Position numbers and translations under genes: made by a program. From Pseudomonadota bacterium (GTDB taxonomy: Bacteria; Desulfobacterota; Desulfobulbia; Desulfobulbales; SURF-16), in NCBI GenBank assembly GCA_018822545.1, contig JAHJKA010000054.1, positions 1-64,000 on the forward strand: a stretch of DNA of 64,000 nt. The letters run 5' to 3'. Positions within the stretch are counted from its first letter, which is position 1; each line of letters starts with the position of its first letter. Below are positions 44,197 through 55,074 of this stretch, one piece after another. Under the pieces are notes generated by a model. That model saw only the letters and a list, made by a program, of their open reading frames with translations. It was not told the origin of the DNA and did not search any database.

Positions 44197-44943
44197 TCAG
44201 GCCCTTGGCTTAAAAAAATTATTGGCGAAAATAACGAGAAAGGACTCTCTTTGCAGACGGTAGGCTTGCTCACTTAAACTGATAAGCTCATGTTTGATGT
44301 CCTGGTAGGCCGGAAGCTGAGGCAAAACCGGCAGATGGTACTCGACGTCTTCGGGCACATCAATCTTCATTTTTTTGGCAATGGCAAGGGAGACTCCCGT
44401 TTCAAGACCCTGGGCCATGTGCCCGGCCACAGGTTGCGCACCTAATGTATGGAGAAAGGTCATCATTGCCGAGACATCGTGCTTTTTCTCAAAAAGACTT
44501 ATTTCCTCAACAATATCGGCGCGAATTTCTTTAAGTTCCTTATACTTCTTGCGATAGCTCTCAACATGGAGAGAGAGACGATCATAACAGTCCACCAGAA
44601 AATTTTGAAAGCGCCCCTGCCGCGTTAAGCCGCGCATCCGGACACTTTCAAACACCCTCGCCCTGATCGTTTCAGACTCAGTGAGATAGGGGTCGTAAAA
44701 AAGTTTCTTGTTTATATGACAGAGATCGAGAAAGTTGTTGATGAGCTCTTCTTCGTGGAGAAGGATATAGATGCGGATCAGATCGAAGCTGATCCGCTTT
44801 TCGAGGATGAATGAATACTGCCTGACCTTGTCGTTGTACTCGAGGGAATCTTCTTCAATGACCTTGCGAAAGCCAAAATAACTGTCGGCCATTTCGCTTT
44901 TAAGCTCGATGGACAGATAATCTTCAAAATCACCAATACTCAT
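44197..44943 (-). CDS. Hypothetical protein, helical, unrecognised
   Basis: 248 aa with no family I recognise. It is mostly alpha-helical and charged, with KKYKELKEIRADIVEEISLFEKKHDV as a likely coiled coil and no membrane segment or signal peptide. The segment MTFLHTLGAQPVAGHMAQGLETGVSLAIA is Gly-rich and could be a turn in a helical bundle. Start ATG 44943 without a strong SD. No partner gene is obvious. It converges with the hydrolase. Confidence 0.65.
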   Translation of the reverse strand: MSIGDFEDYLSIELKSEMADSYFGFRKVIEEDSLEYNDKVRQYSFILEKRISFDLIRIYILLHEEELINNFLDLCHINKKLFYDPYLTESETIRARVFESVRMRGLTRQGRFQNFLVDCYDRLSLHVESYRKKYKELKEIRADIVEEISLFEKKHDVSAMMTFLHTLGAQPVAGHMAQGLETGVSLAIAKKMKIDVPEDVEYHLPVLPQLPAYQDIKHELISLSEQAYRLQRESFLVIFANNFFKPRA

Positions 44944-45064
44944 GACAGCTTCCCCTCACTTCCACGTTATACGCAACCAATATGTTGAGTATAGCAAAAG
45001 GAGGGGCCGGGAAGAAACCTATTTTAAAATTCCGATCAAGCGCGTGGTCAATGTCCCCATCAAA

Positions 45065-45397
45065 TCAGGCCTTGATATGCTCATTTTCAAGCATGGTATC
45101 GACAAAGCGCAGTAAAAATTCACGCTGAGTGGGGGTGGCGTAGGCGATACAGGAACAATGCAGATTACTTTCACTGCGAATCAGCAACTCGGCAATGAAT
45201 TTGTCTTTAGTCAGTTCAATGCCAAAATAAAAAGGACCACATTCATCATGGCCTAACTGGGCATCTGCCCAGAGATCTTCCGGAAGCTGGAGCCAGAATA
45301 TTCCCATCATGGGAGCTACCTTCAAGCTCTTTTTCAGATACGACTCGAGATTATCGCGCTCCTGGGGGGTCAACTCATCAATTACAAATTGCCGCAT
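45065..45397 (-). CDS. Hypothetical protein
   Basis: 110 aa from ATG 45397 (MRQFVIDELTPQERDNLESYL), which reads as a more natural start than a longer form at 45463. Pattern of DELTPQERDNL and LLRFVDTMLE suggests a small soluble alpha-beta protein. Two Cys adjacent to one Ser (LHCSCIAYATP) are present. No family recognised. Lies 71 bases downstream of the oxidoreductase gene on the same strand. Confidence 0.65.
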   Translation of the reverse strand: MRQFVIDELTPQERDNLESYLKKSLKVAPMMGIFWLQLPEDLWADAQLGHDECGPFYFGIELTKDKFIAELLIRSESNLHCSCIAYATPTQREFLLRFVDTMLENEHIKA

Positions 45398-45468
45398 AGT
45401 CTTCAAGCACCTCTTCCTGGCACGTGGCCGCCCCAAAAATGGCACGACCACGCACTGCTTCATCCATC

Positions 45469-46881
45469 TTAAGAATCAAGATCCCGGACATCACGTCCTT
45501 CTTTCAAATCCCGGCCCTCAAGATAACGGACAATGGATTCTGCTGCCTCTTTGGCCTGATACACGGCCTTGGCAACGGTCTGGGGACCGAGCACCGCATC
45601 ACCAGCGGAAAAAATCCAATCAACATTGGTCTGAAAGGTGGTCTTGTCAATGATATAGGTTCCCCATCTGGTCAGTGCAATATCCTGCCCGGCATCGACC
45701 TCATGGTTAACATTCTGACTGATAGCCGGAATGACACAATCGGCAGCAATGACAAAATTGGAGCCAGCAATCTCCACCGGCCTTCTGCGCCCCGAATCAT
45801 CAGGAGGTCCAAGTTCCATTTTCACACATTCAATGCCAGTCATCTTGCCGTTTTCGCCAACAACCCTTACAGGCGCTGCAAGGAACTCTATTTTAACACC
45901 TTCCTGCTGGAGATGATGAATCTCTTCGTTGGAAGCGGGCATTTCTTCGATGGTTCGCCGATAGAGGATAAAAACATTCTTTGACCCCTCACGCAACGCA
46001 ACCCGGGCACAATCAATGGCCACATTACCACCACCAACCACAACAACGTTCTGGCCGATATCAACCTTGTTGCCGGATAGGACCTTGCGCAGATAATCAA
46101 TACCGTGCAGAACACCTGCCATATCTTCGCCTTCAACACCAAGTTTACGACTGCTGTGCGCACCAACACCGATGAATACAGCATCAAAACCATGCTCGGC
46201 CTTCAGTTGTTCAAGGCTAATATCCTTGCCGATCACCACGTCGTGGATAATTTTAACGCCACAATCCTTTAATGCGGCAAATTCAGCATTCAAGATATGG
46301 CGAGGCAAACGAAAGGGCGGGATGCCGACCTTAAGCATGCCGCCGATAACCGGCAGGCACTCATAGATGGTACATTCATAACCGGCATGGGCCAAATGAT
46401 AGGCGGCTGTCATGCCGGCCGGACCAGAACCGACAATGGCTACTTTTTTACCCTTGGGCAGGGCACAGGAGACATTGAGGGATTTTTGATGATGAACCAT
46501 CCAATCCGACATGAATCGTTCAATAAGGCCGATGGCCACGGCCTTGCCTTTCTTGGCGCGCACACAGGAACCTTCGCATTGATTCTCGTGGGGGCAGACT
46601 CGCGAACAGATGGCTGGCAAGGAAGAGGTCTCCCGGACCTTCCAATAGGCCTCCTCAAATTTGCCTTCAGCAACAAGGCTTATAAAGGCGGGAATATCAT
46701 TATTTATAGGACAACCTTGCCGACAGCCTGGTTTTTTACAATTCAGACACCGCAGCGCCTCGGTTTTGACACTTTCAACAGTAAAGCCCAGAGATACCTC
46801 ATCATAATTATCACTCCTGATTTCAGGCGAAAGCTCTGCACATGTTTGTCTGTCGATGGCCATTCTCTCTTTGGCGTTCAT
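45469..46881 (-). CDS. Glutamate synthase small-subunit-like NADPH oxidoreductase (GltA/NfnB/SudA type)
   Basis: 470 aa with GGAAGGAGACGAA before the ATG. N-terminal 4Fe-4S binding domain (CLNCKKPGCRQGCPINNDIP, CSRVCPHENQCEGSC), FAD Rossmann VAIVGSGPAGMTAAYHLA, NAD(P)H Rossmann VVVVGGGNVAIDCARVALR and the C-terminal FAD block WIFSAGDAVLGP are all visible. Members act as the GltA small subunit, as NfnB with NfnA (NADH-dependent ferredoxin:NADP), or as sulfide dehydrogenase-like SudA. No NfnA/SudB or GltB gene is adjacent, so the role is left open. Confidence 0.85.
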   Translation of the reverse strand: MNAKERMAIDRQTCAELSPEIRSDNYDEVSLGFTVESVKTEALRCLNCKKPGCRQGCPINNDIPAFISLVAEGKFEEAYWKVRETSSLPAICSRVCPHENQCEGSCVRAKKGKAVAIGLIERFMSDWMVHHQKSLNVSCALPKGKKVAIVGSGPAGMTAAYHLAHAGYECTIYECLPVIGGMLKVGIPPFRLPRHILNAEFAALKDCGVKIIHDVVIGKDISLEQLKAEHGFDAVFIGVGAHSSRKLGVEGEDMAGVLHGIDYLRKVLSGNKVDIGQNVVVVGGGNVAIDCARVALREGSKNVFILYRRTIEEMPASNEEIHHLQQEGVKIEFLAAPVRVVGENGKMTGIECVKMELGPPDDSGRRRPVEIAGSNFVIAADCVIPAISQNVNHEVDAGQDIALTRWGTYIIDKTTFQTNVDWIFSAGDAVLGPQTVAKAVYQAKEAAESIVRYLEGRDLKEGRDVRDLDS

Positions 46882-47207
46882 TTCGTCTCCTTCCTAAATC
46901 TTGATACGTATAACGTAAAAAATATCAATTTTCTTACTGCGCCAATCTTTCTACACTACTTACGGCAAAAAAACATCATGGGGAAACTACCTAAAAAACA
47001 TATTTGAGAAACATTGCGTCTATCGAGACTTTATCGCTTGTAAAACAGAGAGTTTCTTGACAAAGAACCTCAGCTGAATCATTCTAAAAAAAGAACTGAT
47101 TTCAGAAAATGTGCGGATTTTCCCAGCTGATTCGCCCTTTACATAGCATCTCAACCCACCTCGAGAAGTCTCTGCCACAAGAGACTTGCCGATCATGGTT
47201 ATCCTTT
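46882..47207. other. Divergent intergenic region
   Basis: No gene seen. AT-rich, expected to hold the promoters of the oxidoreductase and cheX. The short phrases AAACTACCTA.AAAA and GAATCA.TCTAAA also appear in the gap upstream of the universal stress gene (54099-54170), which may be a shared promoter or binding site, or chance. Confidence 0.3.
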
Positions 47208-47681
47208 ATGAAAGTAGAATTTATAAACCCGTTTCTTCAAGCCACCAAGAATGTTCTGGAGACCATGTGCCAAACCCATGTCCACCCCCAGAAACCATCA
47301 TTAAAAGATGACAACATTACCTATGGTGATGTTACCGGCATCATTGGTATGGCAAGTGATGAAGTTTCTGGCTGTATGATCCTCAGTTTTTCAGAAAAAT
47401 GTATCATCAATATCGTCGCCAAAATGCTCATGGAAGACCCTAAAGAGTCCATTGATGATGAAATCATCGATGCAGTTGGTGAATTGACTAATATGATATG
47501 CGGTGGTGCCAAGGCCACTCTGGGCAAAATGAATCACAAATTCGATCTGGCAACACCAACCATGATCACCGGTAAAGGCGTTGAGATAGCGACACTCTCA
47601 GACTCGCCAACCATCGTTATTCCCTTTGAAACTGAATATGGCGGTTTTGTAATAGAGGCCAACCTGTCGGAAAAGAAATAA
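47208..47681 (+). CDS. cheX: CheX-type chemotaxis phosphatase
   Basis: 157 aa. ISGMI-like GIIGMASDEVSGCMILSFSE and the E-x-x-N catalytic pair in AVGELTNMICGGAKATLG identify the CheC/CheX/FliY family, which dephosphorylates CheY-P. The start ATG 47208 gives the family-sized protein. It fits with the chemoreceptor and other signalling genes elsewhere in the window. Confidence 0.85.
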   Translation: MKVEFINPFLQATKNVLETMCQTHVHPQKPSLKDDNITYGDVTGIIGMASDEVSGCMILSFSEKCIINIVAKMLMEDPKESIDDEIIDAVGELTNMICGGAKATLGKMNHKFDLATPTMITGKGVEIATLSDSPTIVIPFETEYGGFVIEANLSEKK

Positions 47682-47700
47682 CAACTGGGCATGGAACATA

Positions 47701-47733
47701 AAAAAAGCCGCGCAATATTGCGCGGCTTTTTTT
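47701..47733. terminator. Bidirectional terminator between cheX and atpC
   Basis: AAAAAAGCCGCGCAA/TTGCGCGGCTTTTTT is a perfect long stem with A and T runs on both sides; it serves both converging genes. Confidence 0.85.
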
Positions 47734-47762
47734 ATGAGCATTCACTTGTAAAACAGGGGCTG

Positions 47763-48182
47763 TTAGTTCCCTTTTTTCTCAGCAACCTGGACACGGGCAA
47801 GAGCACGCTGCAGCGCAGCCTGGGCCCGGGCCTCATTGATTTTCTCCTGATGACCTTTAGCCTGAGCAAGACGTTTTTCCGCCCTCTCCTTGGCACGAAG
47901 AGCCCTATCAATATCGATACCAGAGCCCTTCTCACAGCTTTCAACGATAAAGGTAATCTTATTATTAGATACCTCACAAAAACCGCCGCTCACCATCAGG
48001 TAATACTCTTTGCCCTCTTTTTTATAGGACAACTCTCCAATCTTGATGGTGGAGAGAAAAGGGGCATGGTTGGCAAGAACGCCGAAAACACCGCCATAAC
48101 CAGGGGCCGTGACAATATCAACATTCTCACTTACCACCGGGCCTGAGGGGGTTACGACCTCAAGTTCAATTGTTTCTGCCAT
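47763..48182 (-). CDS. atpC: ATP synthase epsilon subunit
   Basis: 139 aa. [27 protein letters not shown] and [20 protein letters not shown] form the beta-sandwich; [14 protein letters not shown] and the following helix form the C-terminal regulatory hairpin. Last gene of the operon, 63 bases after atpD. Starts ATG 48182. Confidence 0.93.
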   Translation of the reverse strand: MAETIELEVVTPSGPVVSENVDIVTAPGYGGVFGVLANHAPFLSTIKIGELSYKKEGKEYYLMVSGGFCEVSNNKITFIVESCEKGSGIDIDRALRAKERAEKRLAQAKGHQEKINEARAQAALQRALARVQVAEKKGN

Positions 48183-48244
48183 AACACATCACCTCGATTA
48201 ATGGCATCAGGGCGGCTTCCCACCCTGATGCTCGTTCAACCTTA

Positions 48245-49726
<1,482 letters not shown>

Positions 49727-49735
49727 TTATGTCAA

Positions 49736-50608
49736 TTATCCCTTTAGTGCCTCGGCACCACCGACAATATCCATCAAGTCACCGGTAATAGCTGCCTGAC
49801 GGGCCTTATTAAAGATCATCGTCAATTCCTTAACAATGTCATTACAGGCGTTGGTGGCGTTATCCATGGCGGTCATCCTGGCGGCATGTTCACTGGCGCC
49901 AATCTGCAGCATGGAGTTATAAATCATAACATTCATGTACAGAGGCAAGAGCACGTCCATGATTTCGTCGGCGCTCGGTTCATAAATATAATCTGCAACC
50001 TGACCGGCAACATCAACACCTGCTTCAGACTCCACTGGCTTAACAGGGAGAAGATGAATGGTGGTGGGCAGCTGTCTGGCAACACTGTGAAAATGACCAT
50101 AGATCACCTTGACTTCATCGGCCTCACTGGCCTCAAAATTCAAGGCGATGTCCTGGGCGATTTCCCGGGCATTGAACATCTGAAAGGTTCCCATGATATC
50201 CCGGTAGGCCTTGCGAACAAGGCCTCTTTTTCTGAAATAATTAGAGCCCTTCTTACCGACACAGACAAAGGAAACCTTCTTCCCTTCAGCCTCATACTTG
50301 CGCGCAAGCTTTTCAGCCATGCTGATGATATTTGCGTTAAAACTACCACAGAGTCCGCGGTCAGAGGTGACAACCACGATCTCAACGGTCTTGACATCAC
50401 GCACCTCCATAAGAGGATAATCACCGGTGGCACCGCTGCTCAAATTCGCCATGGTGGCATTGAACTTCTCAGCATAGGGATGGAAATTTTCCATCTTCTG
50501 CTGGGCGCCGCGAAGCTTAGCAGCCGAGACCATGTTCATGGCCTTGGTGATCTGCGATGTCTTTTTCACACCGCCAATCTTTGTTGAAATGTCCTTTAAA
50601 CTAGCCAT
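49736..50608 (-). CDS. atpG: ATP synthase gamma subunit
   Basis: 290 aa central stalk protein. N-terminal LKDISTKIGGVKKTSQITKAMNMVSAAKLR and C-terminal ARMTAMDNATNACNDIVKELTMIFNKARQAAIT are conserved. Between atpA and atpD on the same strand. Confidence 0.95.
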   Translation of the reverse strand: MASLKDISTKIGGVKKTSQITKAMNMVSAAKLRGAQQKMENFHPYAEKFNATMANLSSGATGDYPLMEVRDVKTVEIVVVTSDRGLCGSFNANIISMAEKLARKYEAEGKKVSFVCVGKKGSNYFRKRGLVRKAYRDIMGTFQMFNAREIAQDIALNFEASEADEVKVIYGHFHSVARQLPTTIHLLPVKPVESEAGVDVAGQVADYIYEPSADEIMDVLLPLYMNVMIYNSMLQIGASEHAARMTAMDNATNACNDIVKELTMIFNKARQAAITGDLMDIVGGAEALKG

Positions 50609-50619
50609 TACCGACCTCC

Positions 50620-52143
50620 TTAATTGAGACCTTTAGAAGCCTTATAGGTCGCAGTGAAGGCCTTCATGGTAGCATGCATCTTCTCATCCAGAGCTTTATC
50701 GATCTCTTTTTTGTCTTTCAAGGTATCGAAAATCTCAGGAACAGAGGATGCAATGTGAGTGTACAGATCCTGTTCGTAATCAGCCAGGGTATCCAGGGGC
50801 AGCGTATCCAGATACCCCTTGGTGCCGGCGAAAATGATACAAATCTGCTTCTCCATGGGCAGCGGCTGATACTGAGGCTGCTTGAGAATCTCGACAAGAC
50901 GGGCGCCACGGGTCAACTGGGCCTGGGTGGCAGCATCAAGATCGGAACCGAAACCGGCAAAGGCGGCAAGCTCACGATACTGGGCAAGGTCAAGACGGAG
51001 GGTACCGGCAACCTGCTTCATGGCCTTAACCTGGGCTGCACCACCAACACGTGATACAGACAAACCAACATTAATCGCCGGACGAACACCGGAGAAGAAC
51101 AGGTTTGGTTCAAGGTAAACCTGACCATCGGTAATAGAGATAACGTTGGTAGGAATAAAGGCGGAAACGTCACCAGCCTGGGTCTCAATAATGGGCAGGG
51201 CGGTCAAAGAACCGGCACCCAGCTCATCACTCAGCTTGGAAGAACGCTCAAGAAGACGGCTATGGTTGAAGAAAATATCACCGGGATATGCCTCACGTCC
51301 TGGTGGACGACGAAGGAGCAGCGAAAGTTCACGGTAGGCAACGGCCTGCTTGGAAAGATCATCGTAAACGATCAGGGCATGCTGACCACGATCACGGAAA
51401 TACTCGCCCATGGCGGTACCGGCAAAGGCGGCAACATACTGCATAGGTGCTGGATCAGAAGCACAGGCAGCAACAACGGTGGTGTATTCCATGGCGTTGT
51501 TCTTACGCAGGGCTTCAACAACCAGGGCAACAGTGGACTTCTTCTGGCCGATGGCGACATAGATACAATGTACGTCGGTATCGCGCTGGGCAATGATGGC
51601 GTCAACACAGACTGAGGTCTTGCCAATCTGGCGGTCACCAATAACAAGTTCACGCTGACCACGACCAACAGGAGTCATGGCGTCAATGGCTTTGGCGCCG
51701 GTATAACAAGGCTCATGAACACCTTTACGAGCAATAACACCAGGGGCCAGAACCTCAATCTTGGAGGAATGCTTGGCGTTGATGGGACCCTGACCGTCAA
51801 TGGGAAAACCAACGCCATCGACAACACGACCTTCCATCTCAGGACCAACCGGAACCTCAGCAATCTTGCCGGTACGTTTTACAATGTCACCCTCTTTAAT
51901 TCCGGCAACATTACCAAGAACCGCACAACCTACGTTGTCGGCCTCAAGGTTAAGAGCCAGGCCGAGGATGCCACCAGGAAACTCAAGGAGTTCCATAGCC
52001 ATGCAATTCTCAACTCCACTGACTCGGGCGATACCATCACCAACAGAGATGACAGTTCCGGTTTCACTCAGATCCGCCTTTGTCTCGAAATCCTTGATCT
52101 GGCCTTTGATAATTTGACTGATTTCTTCAGCTTTAATCTGCAT
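50620..52143 (-). CDS. atpA: ATP synthase alpha subunit
   Basis: 507 aa from ATG 52143 ([15 protein letters not shown] is the usual N-terminus; the GTG at 52155 is less likely). Walker [17 protein letters not shown]-loop neighbours and the C-terminal [11 protein letters not shown] are present. Placed between atpH and atpG. Confidence 0.96.
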   Translation of the reverse strand: MQIKAEEISQIIKGQIKDFETKADLSETGTVISVGDGIARVSGVENCMAMELLEFPGGILGLALNLEADNVGCAVLGNVAGIKEGDIVKRTGKIAEVPVGPEMEGRVVDGVGFPIDGQGPINAKHSSKIEVLAPGVIARKGVHEPCYTGAKAIDAMTPVGRGQRELVIGDRQIGKTSVCVDAIIAQRDTDVHCIYVAIGQKKSTVALVVEALRKNNAMEYTTVVAACASDPAPMQYVAAFAGTAMGEYFRDRGQHALIVYDDLSKQAVAYRELSLLLRRPPGREAYPGDIFFNHSRLLERSSKLSDELGAGSLTALPIIETQAGDVSAFIPTNVISITDGQVYLEPNLFFSGVRPAINVGLSVSRVGGAAQVKAMKQVAGTLRLDLAQYRELAAFAGFGSDLDAATQAQLTRGARLVEILKQPQYQPLPMEKQICIIFAGTKGYLDTLPLDTLADYEQDLYTHIASSVPEIFDTLKDKKEIDKALDEKMHATMKAFTATYKASKGLN

Positions 52144-52147
52144 TGCT

Positions 52148-52693
52148 TTATTCACTCCCCTTAATAGACTCTTTTAAATCTTCGAGTTGCGTCCTGATGC
52201 TGCCATCCATTACCAAGTCGCCAACCTTGGCGATCATACCGCCAATGATTGACGCATCTACTTTATTGGTAACGGTTACACGCTTCCCGGTTATTTTCTC
52301 TAAAGTTTTCTGAATCTTGGCCTGAAGGTCGGCAGATATCTCGGTGGCGGAAGTGACAACACCCTGACAGGTGTTATTTTCCTGATCCACAAGATTCTGG
52401 AACATCTCCGCAATATCGCCAAGAACATCTGCCCGCCGCTTCTGGACAAGCAGTTTCAGAAAATTACCCATCATAGTTGAAACGCCGGCGGCCTTGACGA
52501 TCTCCCTCATCACCCCTTCGCGGGCATCAAGAGGATAAATCGGATTCGCCAGAGCATCAGCAAGCTCAGGATTGCCTGCAACCAGGGCGGCAAACTCGTT
52601 GAGACTTGTTGCATACTCATCAAGGGCATTTTCATCTTTACCAACAGCGAGAAGCGCCTTGGCATAACGTTTTGCAATGGCTGCGTTCTTCAT
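52148..52693 (-). CDS. atpH: ATP synthase delta subunit
   Basis: 181 aa. [20 protein letters not shown] at the start and [12 protein letters not shown] at the end, with [18 protein letters not shown], are the delta/OSCP pattern. Its ATG overlaps the atpF stop by one base (TAATG), indicating coupled translation. Confidence 0.93.
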   Translation of the reverse strand: MKNAAIAKRYAKALLAVGKDENALDEYATSLNEFAALVAGNPELADALANPIYPLDAREGVMREIVKAAGVSTMMGNFLKLLVQKRRADVLGDIAEMFQNLVDQENNTCQGVVTSATEISADLQAKIQKTLEKITGKRVTVTNKVDASIIGGMIAKVGDLVMDGSIRTQLEDLKESIKGSE

Positions 52694-53331
52694 TATGCGA
52701 CACCTCCTACCTTAGCTAAATATCCTTCAACCAAGGCAATCTGGTCAGCGGGCTGGAGATTTTTCTTGATAATCTCCTGAGCCATGACGGCTGCCTGATC
52801 GGCAACTTCACGTTTAAGCTTCACCTTGGCCTCAGCAACCGCATTAGCCACTGACAACTCGGCCTGGCGCTTGATCTGACTTGCAGCCTCGTTGGCCTCG
52901 GCAATGATCCGCTCTTTCTCGACCTCACCTTGGGCAACAGCTGTTTCCACCATCTTCTTGAGCTCGGCATCAAGACCGGAAAGACGGGAGGCATATTCCT
53001 GATACTGTCTCTCAGCAGCACTGCGCTGGCTCTCAAGATCATCAAACTCCTCACGAATCCCCTGACGGCGACCACGCAAGCCATCGACAATGGGTTTCTT
53101 CAGGAATTTGACAAGGATGATCAGCAGCGCAGCAAAATTCATGGCACGCCAGCCAAGATCTTTCAGTTTTGCAGGCGTCAGTCCCAAACCACCGCCGCCA
53201 TGGCCACCGCCATGAGCTGCCTCGGCAGCATGGGGGTCACCTGAGGCATATGCCAGGGCAGTGAGTCCCACCACTGCCACGACCGCCAGAACGGAAAGAC
53301 CCAGCTTGGACCAATTAACATCTCTCCTCAT
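52693..53331 (-). CDS. atpF: ATP synthase b subunit (with signal-like N-terminus)
   Basis: 212 aa. Residues 1-30 look like a cleavable signal peptide (LSVLAVVAVVGLTALAYASG), followed by an unusual His/Gly-rich stretch (HAAEAAHGGGHGGGG) and then the membrane helix (MNFAALLIILVKFL) and the long b-type coiled coil. Start overlaps the upstream atpF' stop by one base (TAATG). Confidence 0.9.
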   Translation of the reverse strand: MRRDVNWSKLGLSVLAVVAVVGLTALAYASGDPHAAEAAHGGGHGGGGLGLTPAKLKDLGWRAMNFAALLIILVKFLKKPIVDGLRGRRQGIREEFDDLESQRSAAERQYQEYASRLSGLDAELKKMVETAVAQGEVEKERIIAEANEAASQIKRQAELSVANAVAEAKVKLKREVADQAAVMAQEIIKKNLQPADQIALVEGYLAKVGGVA

Positions 53332-53756
53332 TAAACAGCCCTCCCCAGAATTTTCCCAGCCATGTCCTTGGCAAAGTCATCGATTTTGCCGGTCAGCTCT
53401 TTCTGGGCAGCGGTAAATTCTGAGGCAACTATGGTGATTTGATCGGCCTTGGCCTTGTCGGCCTCAGAGCGAATCTCAGCAAGTTTCTCATTTCCGACCG
53501 CCTGAGCAGCAGCCCGGGCTCCATCGAACTCTGCCTTGGCCTTACGCCGGGCTTCATTCATCTTAGAATCAAACTCTTCAACCCGTAACCGGGCGTTTTT
53601 CTTGTAGTTTTCTACGTCAGTCGCGAGGCTCTCCAACTTTTCCTTACGCTGGGCCAGGATATTTCTGACCGGACGATACAGAATCGCATTCAACACCATC
53701 ATTAAAATCATGATGTTCAGGATTTGCATCGGCATAGTCAAGTCAATGGTAATCAT
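53331..53756 (-). CDS. atpF': ATP synthase b' subunit
   Basis: 141 aa, start ATG 53756 behind AGGAAGGAAAG. N-terminal membrane helix (MPMQILNIMILMMVLNAILY) followed by a charged helix ARLRVEEFDSKMNEARRKAKAEF. Paralogue of atpF; two b-type subunits form the peripheral stalk. First gene of the F1 operon in the window; atpB and atpE are not here. Confidence 0.9.
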   Translation of the reverse strand: MITIDLTMPMQILNIMILMMVLNAILYRPVRNILAQRKEKLESLATDVENYKKNARLRVEEFDSKMNEARRKAKAEFDGARAAAQAVGNEKLAEIRSEADKAKADQITIVASEFTAAQKELTGKIDDFAKDMAGKILGRAV

Positions 53757-54300
53757 AAGCTTTCCTTCCTCCTCTTCAATTTTGTCATGTATTTGCCGCT
53801 TTCCCCACTTGACACGAGAGCCGCAACCACAGTGCAAACCAAAAAACCCACCACTTGCCTTATTTTTTCAAACGCCAAGTCGCAGGAATAAATTTCTCTC
53901 CTGACAATTACTGAATGGTCCCTCATTAAATCAGTGTTTGCTTACTATAGAATAGATAGGCTGTCAACTTTTTTTACCCATCCACAAATGGCTCAAAACC
54001 CGCATAGTTTCTATATTTACCTACTGTTTACCTGTTCCAGATATAAATTAATTGCCCCCGATTTTCAGCCATTTCTAACCTCCCAAAAAAAACAAAATGT
54101 CAGGCAAACTACCTAGAAAATATCCCCAGAAAAATACTTTTCTGCCCCGCAAAATCTCTTTTTTCTGAATCACTCTAAATTTTTGAGAATAAAACACATT
54201 TCCCCACAAAGATTCTCGACAAACAGGGCCGCCAGAACCTACAATACAACCAAACGAATTGAGACGATCACATCACACGCCCCTTAGCTGGAGACACCCC
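53757..54300. other. Intergenic region upstream of the ATP synthase operon and uspA-like gene
   Basis: AT-rich gap without a gene. It should contain the promoters of the leftward atp operon and the rightward stress gene. No clear sigma-70 box could be fixed. Confidence 0.3.
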
Positions 54301-54753
54301 ATGATCACCATCAAGAAGATTCTCGTCCCCGTTGATTTTTCAGACAATGCTGAGCATGTCATGGAATACGCTCTCAGCATCGCCCAGCAGTTCAAGGCCG
54401 GTATCCTGTTATGCTTTGTAGCCCAGCTATATACCGATTATTCTGATTTTTTTATCCCGCAGATGCCCATTGTGGCCATCGAAGATGAAATAGACAAGGC
54501 CGCCAAAGAACGGATGCACCGTTTTGTTGAGGCCTACAATAATGAGATAAAAATTGAGGAATGCGTTCTCATTGGCAATGTTGCCCATGAAATCATTAAT
54601 CTGGCCACCAAGCGCAATGTCGATCTTATTGTCATGGGAACCCACGGCTTCCAAGGTTTAGAAAAGATTCTTTTTGGCTCTGTAGCGGAAAAGGTTGTCA
54701 AGATGGCGCCCTGTCCTGTCCTTACCGTTAAGCCCAAGAAGGGCGCAGCATAA
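54301..54753 (+). CDS. Universal stress protein (UspA family, ATP-binding type)
   Basis: 150 aa from ATG 54301 (CTGGAGACACCCC upstream). ILVPVDFSDNAEHVMEYALSI at the N-terminus and GTHGFQGLEKILFGSVAEKV at the C-terminus give the G-x2-G-x9-G(S) ATP-binding motif. Role under stress is inferred from the family. Confidence 0.88.
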   Translation: MITIKKILVPVDFSDNAEHVMEYALSIAQQFKAGILLCFVAQLYTDYSDFFIPQMPIVAIEDEIDKAAKERMHRFVEAYNNEIKIEECVLIGNVAHEIINLATKRNVDLIVMGTHGFQGLEKILFGSVAEKVVKMAPCPVLTVKPKKGAA

Positions 54754-55074
54754 CAAAGAACGTAATACGCCTTGTTCACAGGTATTTTCCGCTTTTTCGG
54801 CAACCTGCCGGCATCATCACACTCTTGCCCTCCCCTTCCTAGGTAGATGCCCTTTTCTTTTTGCTCCCTTGGTTTGAGGTGCGCGCCGCCAACCCACCCT
54901 ACCCACATCTTTCAATCTTATCTCGACCATCACCACCAAACGCCCTGTTAAGATAGAGCTCGATATTCTTTTGAATAAAAATTATTTCTCTGCGATAGCC
55001 ATGTGCTGGTAATGATGGTATTTCTATAGCATTATTACTTATTTCATTGTCAGCCCCAGAGAGATACCCATCCC
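54754..55074. other. Intergenic gap, nothing recognised
   Basis: No gene, RNA or repeat was identified. A short self-complementary stretch GGCAACCTGCCGGC lies near 54799-54813 but lacks a T run. Confidence 0.4.
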
